Shown: positions 12,490 through 26,173 of the stretch, piece by piece
How positions within the stretch are numbered: the first letter of the stretch is position 1
Layout: each line of letters starts with the position of its first letter
Source: Forficula auricularia
Lineage: Eukaryota; Arthropoda; Insecta; Dermaptera; Forficulidae
Length of the DNA: 64,000 nt
Direction: 5' to 3'
Assembly: GCA_024734495.1 (NCBI GenBank)
Contig: JALMQS010000816.1
Location: 8,749,481 to 8,813,480 of the forward strand
The notes under the pieces: model-generated
Told to the model about the DNA's origin: nothing
Databases searched by the model: none
Seen by the model: the letters and a program-made list of their open reading frames with translations, nothing else
Made by a program: the position numbers and the translations under genes

Positions 12490-13225
12490 TTTTTACTTTA
12501 CCATACAGGGTATGGTCAAATGTCCATTGTAATCGTGAATGAAAAAAGTGGTTTTTTCCTTCTTTTTTTTTCAAAATATCTCAAAAACGGCTCAAAATAT
12601 TTTTGATTAAAAAAGATTGAGCGAAACCAAAAAATTGGAATCTAGGCCATGTTGAGCAAACTCAACCAAAATTTTGTATACATAATCAGTGGGCCCTCAG
12701 AAGTCCAAAAATGCAAAAATCAAACACAGCACAAAATGGGGAGGGGGTCAAAAAATGAAAATCTTGGCCATTTGCAAACTCAACCAAATTTTGTATATAT
12801 AATCAGTGGGACCCCAGAAGTCTAAAAATGCAAAAATCTAACCGCCCAAAAGGGGGGGGGGGCGTAGGGTCAAAAAATGAAAATCTTGGCCATTTAACAA
12901 ACTCAACCAAATTTTGCCTATACCGCAATCAGTGTTGGACCACGGAAGTTCTACAAAAATGCAAAAACTAAATCTTGTCCAAAATGGGGGAGGAGGGGGG
13001 GGGGGGGGGTGTAGGGTCAAAAAATGAAATTCTAGGCCCTTGTATGCCAAACTCAGCCAAATTTTGTATACACAATCAGTGGGGCCAGAGTAATCTAAAC
13101 ATGCAAAAAACTCCCTCCCCTACATGATTATAAATAAATTTTATTAAATATTAAATATAAGGGAAGTGCCAGGTTGTATGGTAAAGTCAAGTGGATGGTC
13201 ACATCAGAACACGTCAGCTTATTTT
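12490..13225 (+). mobile_element. Family T element, copy 1 (short terminal inverted repeats, internal 120-bp repeats)
   Basis: It begins TTTTACTTTACCATACAGGG and ends with GTATGGTAAAGTCAAGTGG followed by CACATCAGAACACGTCAGC. ACTTTACCATAC and GTATGGTAAAGT form short inverted ends. The inside holds about four tandem units of about 120 bp, each with AACTCAACCAAATTTTGTAT and a G-homopolymer tract. Other copies lie at 31200-31929 (minus), 40665-41412 and 60033-60855, with a partial one at 42846-43205. No transposase is present. The G runs (12847, 12983) are sites where assembly errors are likely. Confidence 0.7.
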
Positions 13226-16045
13226 TTTCAAGAATAAGTGATGAGAAAATGCTTAAGTATAAATAAGCAAGGTCTTAATCAGAGTGAATTCCTAGGATAT
13301 TTTCAATTGTTTTTTCATATAAAGCTGGAATATTATTAACTATTAGTTAAACTCGACATTAATATACTTTAACATCAACTCTTAAAAAAGTGCAAGAGTC
13401 AGCTATCCGACAAAGATATACATTTTCTTTTAATGCAATATTTCTCTTAATTTGCTGCAAATTATCTTATATCAGTTAATTTTAAGATATTTTTTTATAG
13501 AATCTGGACTGAAGTAAGAATATGAACATGGAAAACTGTGATGGAAGTCGTAAATATTTAGGATTTAAATTATTGAAGGAATGTTATTTAAGATACAGTG
13601 AAACTAGCTAAGCTATACGGTTGAAGAATAATATTATATTTGTTTAAAACTCCAAATGGCAGATTGGTATTTGTGTTTTGCGAATTTCTTTGAAGGTTGC
13701 TTTTGAAATTTTAATTTATTAGTATAAAAAAAGAGAAGGACGGGAAATCTTCCACGAAGGACCAAGAAATCCAAAGGTTTGGATCCAAGATGCCATTAAG
13801 ATTTAATTGCTCTTGCTTCCACTGGCCTGACATCCAGAAATTGCCTAGTTAAAGTCTAGCTGAGTTGTATAATGATAAAATTCCCTATCTACTATTTCTA
13901 ATTATTTTGAAAGTTCAAAAATTATCTTATATGCCTCTAATGCTGTTATTTAGTAATAAACATTAAATATCAAATTTAAATTCAATCATTAAAACGCCTA
14001 TTTAATTTTACAACAATAATACTTAAAGTAGATCTCCATGATAGCAACAACTAATTGGTAGATGTACATACATTTATGTCAAATCAAATCTCAAATAACT
14101 GATATTTTATTTTTTATGAACAAAGTACTTAGTATTTGAAGCGAGAATAAATTGGATATTTGTAAATGCTGGGTTTAGCAATAATAACCGTTTTCCACTA
14201 TAAAAAATCTGCAGACCAAATTAATTGTTCTTTTATTGCCTATGATAATTTGTACTATTAGTTAAATGGATAAATTTACTTTTTCAGGTTTTGATTTTTA
14301 TCACGCAATATACATTTTTTCTTTTAACTGTTCATTATCAGATAACTTAACTATTTCTTTAAACATAAATCAGAACTTGAAATTGATGGTCCCAACTAAG
14401 TAGATACCTGTATGTCTATGGTCAGTAATTCATAAATTACAGAATCTGATCTGAAGTTTGTTTAAAGTATTATTCAAATAACAAATGACATTAATTAATT
14501 ATTAATTTTAGATTTTTTCTTTCATTTTCTCTTAGATCCTCTGATTTATTTATAAAAAATTTAATTTGTCCCCATATTGACTGTCTCCAAAGTTATTGCA
14601 CATGAAACCTGCCTTGCTACCACACTAATAGAGAATTTCGTTAAGCAATGCATGCAATATTGTATTAAATTAATAGCTCCCATGACTCATGGTTAATAGA
14701 ATGGAAACTTGTACTTCTAAACGCCAATCTTATTACTAAATTATTTTCAGCTTCTTTTTTATTATTTTATATATGTTTGCAATCCAATCACTTGGATTTT
14801 TTTATTAAAATTATAAGCAAATGAAAATAAAAGTCAATAATTCATTGATCATTTATCACTAGAATTGTCTCTCAGCTTCAAGTTTTCACAACAAATAACT
14901 TTCAGTTTAAATTCCAAAAATATTTAGATTCCAATGCAAACTCAATAATAATATTAATAATTACAAAATTCAATTGTTCTATGATATACTATTTCTGATG
15001 TTACGAAACTGAATAATTCACAATACAAACCACTTTATTATTAATTATAACCTATCTATCTGACTCATTGGTATTGCAATTAACATATCGTCGGCTGAGA
15101 ATTAGGTAGACAAGTCCATTTTGTTATTTTTGTGTATCTTCTAAAATAGTGTAATAAATGCTATGTCGATTTAAAAACAATGGATACAAGCTTTGAACTT
15201 CAATTTCTCAAAATAAGGATATGTGGTTTGGATCACTCAATTCTCAGCTGACGATATCCTCGAAAAAATAAAATCAGTGTTTCACTCAAATACCCTTTTG
15301 CTTAGTAACCGATTCTTGAATTCTAACCTTTCTATTTTCCATTCATTCGTCAATAAGTTTATGAAACTCTCTCTCGTCCCTTTACAAGAATTTGCAAGCC
15401 CCGCTGCACACAGGCTTTCTCCCCTGTTTTTGGGATGGGAGCTCTCTGTTTACAATTTGAGGCTGTCAGGATCAAGAGCCAGCGTCACTGCTGGCTGTCT
15501 TTGTGGATAAGCCTTGATTTAAAAGATGTAGTATGTTCTTATTTTTCAGCGGCTTGGTCCTGGGAAGCCATCTGCTAGCAGCAAGCAGGCAAAACATTTA
15601 TTAAAACAAGCTTTAGTCCTTAGACCTCAGTAACCAAATGCTTTTGTCTCAAACTCTTCTCTTGAATCGACTTTTGTTTTTAAAATTTGCAGTTTTTCAT
15701 GACTCTGTACTGTATCAACTCACTGCGATTTTTCATAAGTATCGTTGGCCTTATTCTCAAAATTAACATAATAATCACAAATTAAAAAATATAGATATAT
15801 ATATATATATATAAGTTTCAGTTTCTTCTGTTTTAAGAATCTCTTTTTTTTTTATTTTCAGTAAGCGCCTCAGATCACAATAATCCAAACATTTACCATT
15901 TGTAGATGATGGTCTTTGATTTTATTTAACATAATTTAATAGATGAGAGACCTCGTCAGATATACGCCTCCGCATCCGGCTCCATTTATCTGGCATGTAT
16001 TCCATTTGTATTAAAATAACAGATATGACTGACATGTTGAGCTTC

Positions 16046-16085
<40 letters not shown>

Positions 16086-18872
16086 CTGGTAGAGCATGAG
16101 TGACAGGGTTAATATGGCTGAATGTTTCATTTTCACATATAATATGTATATGTGCTGTGCCATGTATGAGATGTTAAGCAGATTTTGTTTTTCTAACCTA
16201 CTCTGTTAACAATGATTCTAACCAGTTATATGTTTTGCTGAATACAAAAGACTGACAAAGCATACAAATATACACAACTTGTGTTAAGACCTATTCATTT
16301 TAAATTCTTCTAATTCACCATTATTGAATTTATAGACTCAATTTAGATCATTCTATCATTGGCAGCATTGTTGAAAATCAAAGAACCCCCACCTTCAGAT
16401 TGCTGCAATATTACCCACATTGATATATGATTAAATGATTACATGTAGAATGAGTATACATATAATAAATTTTTTATGATCTAGCTTTTCCATTTCTTGT
16501 TGTTTTCATTTAACTGAATTGGCGGTCTCTACAATCTCAGGGACCCATCAGATCAGTTGATCACCAATTTACATTTGCCAAACAGAATCATTATAGGTTG
16601 GATGGTTCTTTTATGGTAATAGTCTCACAGTGTTGTCATTATGTTTTAACATCACACACCCACTTACTGTGCCACTGCCTGCATGCTATATAAACACACA
16701 GTACCCACCATTCATACTACCTTTAATGGTTTAAAATTTAAGTACTAAATTTTTAGATAATCTTGAAATAGTCAAATGGTTTTACTGAAAAAACAAACGA
16801 TAGAAAAATTAAATTTATGATCTCGTTTGAATTAGAATAAAATACAAGCCTCCTTTCCTGAAGTTTGTTTAAAATTGCTTTTCTCTAATCATTCAGATCT
16901 TCAAAACCAGAACTTTCTTCAGGTTTGTTTTCTAGAGAAGAGCAGGCAGCCTAACATGATTTATCAAAAATTTTAGGTGTAGATGTGAGAATTAATAACC
17001 ACCGAAATCTTAGCCTTCTTGATGAATAAATGGTACCAACCCTTTTATTTCTCAAAGAACATTAAATTTCAAATCCGGCCCTAGGTAGCTCACCACGTAT
17101 GTTTCCTAGATTCCGGAGTAGCTTCACTGGGTTGGTGAGTTAGGCGATCCCTATACTAAAATTATAAATAAATTGTGACTCCTAGATCATTCTGGTTTGC
17201 GTTTATTCACACGATCAATGTGTGTTTCTAGCTGCTAGTGGTACCGTTATGTGTCCCAATCTGTATCAGTCACATCTTGTTAATGGGCGCTTTGGTTAAG
17301 ATCTTCTTCTTCTCTCCTGACATAAAATTGTAAAACTTGATTTTTTTTTAATTATCTATTGACTTAGTATATACGTAAGTTGTGAGAAATTTTAAAATTT
17401 ACAGACAAGTCAGAGGAAAATCTTTAATCTTCATAAAAATCAAACGCTTTCAAAACGATAATCTGTAACTTGACAAGGTTAAACGACAAATTTTAATTTG
17501 ATCATATTTAGTAGCTATCACTCATATTATTATCTTTTTTTGATTTAAAATTTGAAATTTGATATTCTTTTTTGAAGATTTCAATTTATCTCAACAGCAA
17601 GCATAATATTATAATAATAATATTGATTAAAGTCAAAGTGAAAAATTAAAACAGAAATTGGAAAATGTAACAGAATAAATTAATACAAAAAAAATTGATT
17701 AAAACACACTTCTAGTTTCTAGTAATAATTAATTAATATGCTCTCACTAAATGAACTATATAGTATCCGAAGCCATAAAAATATATTAGAAATTATTTTT
17801 ATTTAGGACTTTGTGTTATCTTTAGCTTAATAAATTAATCATTTAAGTAACTTATCCTAATAAAAGAGGCTTTAAGTTGCTACTGTTACATTGAAATTGT
17901 AATTATTATACTTTGCCAATGATGCTATGAAAATCCATTTTGGTGAACGTTGCAATGCAAAGATCGATCCTGAATAGTTAATAGTCACAAGCAAGACTAA
18001 GCTTGTAACCATGCTTTATTTGGGCTTTTTAAATCAACATATGATTTGAACCAACTAAACTTTTCCCAATTAAAATATTTGAAAGATCTACTTTACATTT
18101 CAGATAAAAGACATTTTTATGAGCTGGAGTGTAATAGTTAAAATCAGTACAGATTTCATTAGCCAGATCCAGTATCCGTGATTTGACAAAATGTTAGATT
18201 TTATGTATTTACATTTTCATGACATATTTTCTCATTTGATTCTATAACTAATATTTGAAAATAGTTACTTATTATTTTATTAGTAGAATATAACAATTAT
18301 TTATAAAATCAATCAGCATAAATAATAGTCCACAACTTGTCTAAAATAGTTATAGTTTGGGGGAAAAATTCTTTTATTTATAGGCAAAAATAAATTTTCA
18401 GGTGATTAGAGGAATTTCTTTCAAAACAGCTTTGATTTATTAAAAAATTTTCAGATTTATTTTTTTATAACTTGAAATGTATTGTGAAAAAAGTGCAGTA
18501 AACATGTATAATAATTAGATGCTGTTTTAGTATGTGAGCCCTGTATTTGTATTTTATATAACTATTTGGTCAGTTAAATTTTTATTTGTCCTTGTCTGTG
18601 AAGAGCTCCTATGTAGAATCCTATATTACTTAAGTCTTAACAGACCCATGCATTAAAAGAATAAATAGTGAAACTAAGATTGTAAGAGTTGGGAGAGAGT
18701 TCGAGTTTCTTAGTTTAATGATATGTGTCATAATTGTTAACATACTAATGCATGATGGCAAAAGGAAAGGTATGTTGCAGAAGAGCCGTCAACGTGCTAC
18801 ACATAAAACAGACCTTGTGAGAGGTATATTTTCTCCTATTATTCAGATCAAATGCAATTATGTTATTTATAT
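13226..18872. other. Unassigned AT-rich region, largely free of recognised repeats
   Basis: This is the longest stretch without an identified element. It includes a TA microsatellite near 15797-15813, a 32-base T run (16052-16083) and somewhat GC-richer patches at about 15360-15620 and 16500-16720. A TATA-like GCTATATAAAC at about 16686-16696 has no supported transcript. A 95-codon frame at 15223-15510 has no family motif. Introns or distal sequence of a gene are possible, but nothing proves it. Confidence 0.35.
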
Positions 18873-21800
18873 AAACCAATAGACATACATTCAATCACTA
18901 GTTATGTGAAAATTTATCAAAAAATGCGAGTGACTTTATGAAAATTCAAGTTTGAATTTTTGAGTTGACCACCCATGGCTCATTCCGGTTATCTACCCCG
19001 TGGTCCGATATGAGTTGAAAATATTTAAGGGAAAGAGTATTAAAAATTCTTGAGGGAAAATGTAATTTGATTTATTCAAGGGTAGATATTATAATAATTG
19101 AAAGTCTAATCAAGATTCCAATGGGGTGTCAAACAAACCAATAGACACATTCGAGAAATCACTAGTTAGGTGAAAATTTATCAAAAAATACGAGGTATTT
19201 TATAAAATTCAAAGTCTGAATTTTTGATTGAATACCCATGGCTCATTCGCTTATATACCCCTGTGGTCCGATAGGGTTAAATATTTAAGAGGAAAAGTAT
19301 TAAAAATTTTGAGAAAAATGTAATTTGGTTTATTCAAGGGTAGATATTTTTAATAATTAAAAGTCTAATCTAAGATTCTAATGTGGTGGGTAACAAAACA
19401 AACCAATGAGACACAATCAATCACTAGTTAGGTGAAAATTTATCAAAAAATACGATTATTTTATAAAATTCAAGTCTGAATTTTTGAGTTGTAATACCCA
19501 TGGCTCATTCGCTTGCATACCCTCGTGGTCCGATGGATTAAATATTTGTGAAAAGTATTAAAAATTATGAGGAAAATGTAATTTGATTTATTCAAGGGTA
19601 GATATTTTAATAATTAAAGTCTAATCAAGATTCCAATGGGGTGTCAAACAAACCAATAGACACATTCAATCACTAGTTAGGTGAAAATTTATCAAAAAAT
19701 ACGAGTATTTTATAAAATTCAAGTCTGAATTTTTGATTGAATACCCATGGCTCATTCGCTTATATACCCTGTGGTCCGATAGGGTTAAATATTTAAGGGG
19801 AAAAGTATTATGAGGAAAATGTAATTTGATTTATTCAAGGGTAGATATTTTAATAATTAAAGTCTAATCAAGATTCCAATGGGGTGTCAAACAAACCAAT
19901 AGACACATTCAATCACTAGTTAGGTGAAAATTTATCAAAAAATACGAGTATTTTATAAAATTCAAGTCTGAATTTTTGATTGAACACCCATGGCTCATTC
20001 GCTTATATACCCTGTGGTCCGATAGGGTTAAATATTTAAGGGGAAAAGTATTAAAAATTATGAGGAAAATGTAATTTGATTTATTCAAGGGTAGATATTT
20101 TAATAATTAAAGTCTAATCAAGATTCCAATGGGGTGTCAAACAAACCAATAGACACATTCAATCACTAGTTAGGTGAAAATTTATCAAAAAATACGAGTA
20201 TTTTATAAAATTCAAGTCTGAATTTTTGATTGAACACCCATGGCTCATTCGCTTATATACCCTGTGGTCCGATAGGGTTAAATATTTAAGGGGAAAAGTA
20301 TTAAAAATTATGAGGAAAATGTAATTTGATTTATTCAAGGGTAGATATTTTAATAATTAAAGTCTAATCAAGATTCCAATGGGGTGTCAAACAAACCAAT
20401 AGACACATTCAATCACTAGTTAGGTGAAAATTTATCAAAAAATACGAGTATTTTATAAAATTCAAGTCTGAATTTTTGATTGAACACCCATGGCTCATTC
20501 GCTTATATACCCTGTGGTCCGATAGGGTTAAATATTTAAGGGGAAAAGTATTAAAAATTATGAGGAAAATGTAATTTGATTTATTCAAGGGTAGATATTT
20601 TAATAATTAAAGTCTAATCAAGATTCCAATGGGGTGTCAAACAAACCAATAGACACATTCAATCACTAGTTAGGTGAAAATTTATCAAAAAATACGAGTA
20701 TTTTATAAAATTCAAGTCTGAATTTTTGATTGAACACCCATGGCTCATTCGCTTATATACCCTGTGGTCCGATAGGGTTAAATATTTAAGAGGAAAAGTA
20801 TTAAAAATTTTGAGGAAAATGTAATTTGATTTATTCAAGGGTAGATATTTTAATAATTAAAGTCTAATCAAGATTCTAATGTGGTGTCAAACAAACCAAT
20901 AGACACAATCAATCACTAGTTAGGTGAAAATTTATCAAAAAATACGAGTATTTTATAAAATTCAAGTCTGAATTTTTGATTGAACACCCATGGCTCATTC
21001 GCTTATATACCCTGTGGTCCGATAGGGTTAAATATTTAAGGGGAAAAGTATTAAAAATTATGAGGAAAATGTAATTTGATTTATTCAAGGGTAGATATTT
21101 TAATAATTAAAGTCTAATCAAGATTCCAATGGGGTGTCAAACAAACCAATAGACACATTCAATCACTAGTTAGGTGAAAATTTATCAAAAAATACGAGTA
21201 TTTTATAAAATTCAAGTCTGAATTTTTGATTGAACACCCATGGCTCATTCGCTTATATACCCTGTGGTCCGATAGGGTTAAATATTTAAGGGGAAAAGTA
21301 TTAAAAATTATGAGGAAAATGTAATTTGATTTATTCAAGGGTAGATATTTTAATAATTAAAGTCTAATCAAGATTCCAATGGGGTGTCAAACAAACCAAT
21401 AGACACATTCAATCACTAGTTAGGTGAAAATTTATCAAAAAATACGAGTATTTTATAAAATTCAAGTCTGAATTTTTGATTGAACACCCATGGCTCATTC
21501 GCTTATATACCCTGTGGTCCGATAGGGTTAAATATTTAAGGGGAAAAGTATTAAAAATTATGAGGAAAATGTAATTTGATTTATTCAAGGGTAGATATTT
21601 TAATAATTAAAGTCTAATCAAGATTCCAATGGGGTGTCAAACAAACCAATAGACACATTCAATCACTAGTTAGGTGAAAATTTATCAAAAAATACGAGTA
21701 TTTTATAAAATTCAAGTCTGAATTTTTGATTGAACACCCATGGCTCATTCGCTTATATACCCTGTGGTCCGATAGGGTTAAATATTTAAGGGGAAAAGTA

Positions 21801-23449
21801 TTAAAAATTATGAGGAAAATGTAATTTGATTTATTCAAGGGTAGATATTTTAATAATTAAAGTCTAATCAAGATTCCAATGGGGTGTCAAACAAACCAAT
21901 AGACACATTCAATCACTAGTTAGGTGAAAATTTATCAAAAAATACGAGTATTTTATAAAATTCAAGTCTGAATTTTTGATTGAACACCCATGGCTCATTC
22001 GCTTATATACCCTGTGGTCCGATAGGGTTAAATATTTAAGGGGAAAAGTATTAAAAATTATGAGGAAAATGTAATTTGATTTATTCAAGGGTAGATATTT
22101 TAATAATTAAAGTCTAATCAAGATTCCAATGGGGTGTCAAACAAACCAATAGACACATTCAATCACTAGTTAGGTGAAAATTTATCAAAAAATACGAGTA
22201 TTTTATAAAATTCAAGTCTGAATTTTTGATTGAACACCCATGGCTCATTCGCTTATATACCCTGTGGTCCGATAGGGTTAAATATTTAAGGGGAAAAGTA
22301 TTAAAAATTATGAGGAAAATGTAATTTGATTTATTCAAGGGTAGATATTTTAATAATTAAAGTCTAATCAAGATTCCAATGGGGTGTCAAACAAACCAAT
22401 AGACACATTCAATCACTAGTTAGGTGAAAATTTATCAAAAAATACGAGTATTTTATAAAATTCAAGTCTGAATTTTTGATTGAACACCCATGGCTCATTC
22501 GCTTATATACCCTGTGGTCCGATAGGGTTAAATATTTAAGGGGAAAAGTATTAAAAATTATGAGGAAAATGTAATTTGATTTATTCAAGGGTAGATATTT
22601 TAATAATTAAAGTCTAATCAAGATTCTAATGTGGTGTCAAACAAACCAATAGACACAATCAATCACTAGTTAGGTGAAAATTTATCAAAAAATACGAGTA
22701 TTTTATAAAATTCAAGTCTGAATTTTTGATTGAACACCCATGGCTCATTCGCTTATATACCCTGTGGTCCGATAGGGTTAAATATTTAAGGGGAAAAGTA
22801 TTAAAAATTATGAGGAAAATGTAATTTGATTTATTCAAGGGTAGATATTTTAATAATTAAAGTCTAATCAAGATTCCAATGGGGTGTCAAACAAACCAAT
22901 AGACACATTCAATCACTAGTTAGGTGAAAATTTATCAAAAAATACGAGTATTTTATAAAATTCAAGTCTGAATTTTTGATTGAACACCCATGGCTCATTC
23001 GCTTATATACCCTGTGGTCCGATAGGGTTAAATATTTAAGGGGAAAAGTATTAAAAATTATGAGGAAAATGTAATTTGATTTATTCAAGGGTAGATATTA
23101 TAATAATTAAAGTCTAATCAAGATTCCAATGGGGTGTCAAACAAACCAATAGACACATTCAATCACTAGTTAGGTGAAAATTTATCAAAAAATACGAGTA
23201 TTTTATAAAATTCAAGTCTGAATTTTTGATTGAATACCCATGGCTCATTCGCTTATATACCCTGTGGTCCGATAGGGTTAAATATTTAAGAGGAAAAGTA
23301 TTAAAAATTTTGATGAAAATGTAATTTGATTTATTCAAGGGTAGATATTTTAATAATTAAAGTCTAATCAAGATTCTAATGTGGTGTCAAACAAACCAAT
23401 AGACACAATCAATCACTAGTTAGGTGAAAATTTATCAAAAAAATTCGAG
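18873..23449 (+). repeat. 250-bp satellite array, about 18 copies
   Basis: TAATAATTAAAGTCTAATCA recurs at 19851, 20101, 20351 and then exactly every 250 bp to 23351, with earlier copies near 19092, 19351 and 19608. Each unit holds CAAACAAACCAATAGACACA, ATCACTAGTTAGGTGAAAAT, CCCATGGCTCATTCGCTTAT and GGTCCGATAGGGTTAAATAT. From 19850 onward neighbouring units are almost identical, while the three leftmost differ by many small indels. One unit (19608-19850) is 243 bp because it lacks seven bases. Linked variants (TCTAAT with GTGGTG and CACAATC) recur near 19376, 20871, 22621 and 23371. The array ends against a Penelope-like element. Its position and homogeneity suggest a satellite; whether it is centromeric or subtelomeric cannot be said. 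Confidence 0.97.
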
Positions 23450-24325
23450 TATGACAGTCTCGCATATGTACCTGAACAAAGAGTAGATGAATTTCTACAG
23501 TATTTTAACACATATAATAAAAAAATAAATTTTACAGTAGAGAAAGAAAAGGACAATGAGATCTGTTTCTTGGACATTAAAATAGTGAAGAGAAGGAATG
23601 GATGTTAAATTATAATTCAGATAATCCAATGGCACATAAGATCAATACCATTTACAATGAAATAGACAGAATACACAAAATATGCCACCCAAGTTATATA
23701 AGAAAGAACATGGAAAAACTAAAAAGTAAAGCTACAAATAATGGTTATCCGGATGATTTTTGTGAATATGTGGAAAATATATATTATATAAAAAGACAAA
23801 ACAGGTTTAACGCTGATTCTAGAACTGATCAGGTAAATTATAAACACTCTATTATATATATACCATATATATCGGATAAAATAAAAAAATGTTTTTAAAA
23901 AACACAATATTACAATAGGTTTTAAATGTAATAAGCCATTAAAACAATTTTATAACAACAAAGACAAGCTAGAAAAGAATGAAAGAAATAATGTGGTATA
24001 TAGGATAGAGTGTAAGGACTGCGAAAAAATATATATTGGTGAAACCAAAAGAAAATTGAAGACAAGATTGATAGAACATGAGAAATCTGTAATACATGGA
24101 AATCTTGTGTCGGCGTTAGCCATACATGCAGTAGATAAGGTTCATAATTTTAAATTTGACGACGCAAAAATTTTATACGCTGAAAGTAATACTTTCAAAA
24201 GAAAATTCTTTGAATCTATATCTATAAGAAAAAATCTAGAAAGAACTGTGAACTTCAAGGTAGATACAGAAAATAATAGCAGATATTATTCTGGAATATT
24301 GAATAAGATCAGCGAAAGAAATTAG
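23449..24325 (+). pseudogene. Penelope-like RT C-terminus plus GIY-YIG endonuclease, frameshifted
   Basis: Three frames carry the protein in order. Segment 1 (about 23449-23598) has FLQYFNTYNKKINFTVE and ICFLDIKIV, the region after the RT catalytic motif. Segment 2 (23602-23898) has LNYNSDNPMAHK and NNGYPDDFCEY, typical of the PLE linker. Segment 3 (about 23900-24325) has VYRIECKDCEKIYIGETKR, then RLIEHEKS and HAVDKVHNFKFDDAKIL, the GIY-YIG nuclease with its YIG core, arginine and glutamate-histidine pair. In Penelope elements this nuclease cuts DNA for target priming. The catalytic YxDD part of the RT is absent. ATG at 23602 and GTG at 23993 are not real starts; they only mark where a frame opens. 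Confidence 0.88.
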
Positions 24326-24756
24326 TATTGTGATGGGTTTTTTTTATTTTTTCGTGTGTGGACAGAAGGACATTTTAATGTTTTTTGATTAAATTTTAGA
24401 ATATTAGGTGGATAGTGGAAGGTTTTTTGGGTTGGCAATACATTTTAGGGGATTTAATGTTTCGGGATGTGTATTCACTGGTGCTTTGTGTGTTGAAAAT
24501 TGGAGTTCTTTGTGTTATCGTATAGATCATTAAAAAGTAAAAATAGAGAAAAGAAATAATTGATAACCTGTGATATGTATTCAGATGAATCAGAATGTGA
24601 TTTGATTGGATCAAATAAATTTAAGATTGTTCAAGGTATGTTTGATGCTTTTTTTGATGTAAGATAGAATGTAAATAATGTAAAAAAGATGTGATGTGTT
24701 CATTTGTGTATAAAATTATAGATATTGGAAATAATGAAAGGATGGTTTTATTTTTA

Positions 24757-24793
24757 GGCTGATGATGACATGAATGTATATGTCGAAACGTCC
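24757..24793 (+). ncRNA. Hammerhead-like ribozyme motif at the Penelope 3' end
   Basis: CTGATGA (24759-24765), one extra T, a 5-bp helix GACAT/ATGTC (24767-24771 with 24780-24784), then GAAACGTC (24785-24792). The CTGANGA core, hairpin and GAAA order is that of the hammerhead ribozyme, which is known from Penelope-like elements. The ACGT after GAA could form the short palindromic helix III that works as a dimer. The extra T between core and helix II is not canonical, so cleavage activity is uncertain. Confidence 0.6.
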
Positions 24794-26173
24794 TTTGATA
24801 TAACAATAAAATAAAATAAATGAGAAAAATATAACTGTGTTATTATTTTTTGCAAACAAAGAAAATCAACACCTATTCTATAAGAGAATTAAGATCCTCG
24901 AAAAATAAATAAATAAATTTGAATATAATGTTATTATAATTCTTCAGAGGCATATTTTATACATATTACTAAAAGTAATTTAAGATTTCGAATAAGGTTC
25001 CAAACAAATAAACAGAAAATTTCTAAAACGTGTCCTGACATGACTTGGTCCTTCGAGCTAGGTATTTCGAATTTATATCTTTGGGGCCTGAAAGGAAAAA
25101 TTTATTCTTAGACAAACTATATTGAAAATCTTGACTTAAATCCTAATTTTAATTAATTTTAATTTCAAGAATTAGTTAACTAAAATATAATTAAGAATCG
25201 ATCGGCATTCCAAAGAAACAACATGACACATTCTTGCCCTAATAAGAAGAAATTATATAAAAAACTTGATGAAATTATCAATTTCGAGCCTGTGAGGTGA
25301 CTGGAGATCGACCAAGGAGCTCAGAATTTATACTCTTTATACGCGAAAGACTTAAATTATTTCTTGGGACAACTAAATAGGGGGGGGGGCTCAAACAAAC
25401 AGAAAATTTCTTCTAAAAAGAAAAAATATTTTCAAAAAATCCACCGATTAATTGATTTTCATGTTTCCGCCCTGACTTGGGATCGACCCATGATAGCTCA
25501 GAATTTATACCCTTGAGTCGCGTAGGCCTAATTTATTCTTGAGCAAACTAAATAAAATATTGATTTTAATGTAAAGCTAATTAATCAGGGGCAATTCTTA
25601 AGTTTTGTTAAGGGAGAATGGTGTGTGTTCTTGGTGATAGATTTTAAATAAAGTAAGGAAAATTTTTGAAATTTTTTTTAGAAAACTTTTTAAAATATAA
25701 AAGATAAAATACTAGGTCTAACTATAGTTTATATTTTAAATTTTATAAAGTTTTCTAAAAAAAATTCAATAAATTTCTTTACATTAATTCATAAGTTGAT
25801 GAAAGTAAAAATCACTTGGGTTGACAAATGAACAAACAGATACATTCTTCCAATAATAATAAGAAATTTGATCAATATGGTGAACAAATTTAACAATTTG
25901 GGGCCTTTTAGATTACTCGGATTCGAACCGATTTCTCAGGATCTACACCCTTGATTATTCTTGGGAAAACTATATAAAATTTTGAATTTACTGTCATTCT
26001 AGGCGATTATTAAGTTACTAAATTGAATTTAAAACTCATATGGGATGCTTAATCAACAAATAGATACATTCTAGCAAAATTAATAAAGATTGTTATTTAA
26101 AAAATTGCCGAGATATCAATTAGGAGCATTTGAACTGAGTGGGGATCAATCCAGGAACATTCAATTTATCTAC

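Larger units (their letters stand above)
23449..24835 (+). mobile_element. Penelope-like retroelement, 5'-truncated
   Basis: It contains the C-terminal part of a Penelope-like element: the RT thumb region, a GIY-YIG endonuclease, then a 3' untranslated region of about 500 bp ending in a hammerhead-like hairpin and an A-rich tail near 24800-24835. The 5' end abuts the last satellite unit with a few bases of shared sequence (CGAGTAT), so truncation or insertion happened inside the satellite. Decayed satellite-like repeats continue beyond it. At least two frame changes make it inactive. Confidence 0.9.

Noticed and set aside
15223..15510. 95-codon open frame as a gene
   Set aside because: No recognisable domain, no codon signal distinct from its surroundings, and no flanking splice or promoter support.
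16686..16720. TATA-box promoter (GCTATATAAAC)
   Set aside because: A single TATA match in AT-rich DNA is expected by chance; no exon or initiator support downstream.
18873..23449. CRISPR array
   Set aside because: Units are 250 bp and repeat end to end without unique spacers, in a eukaryotic context; it is a satellite.
24396..24806. Minus-strand open frames (72 and 61 codons) as genes
   Set aside because: They are shadows of the Penelope 3' untranslated region.
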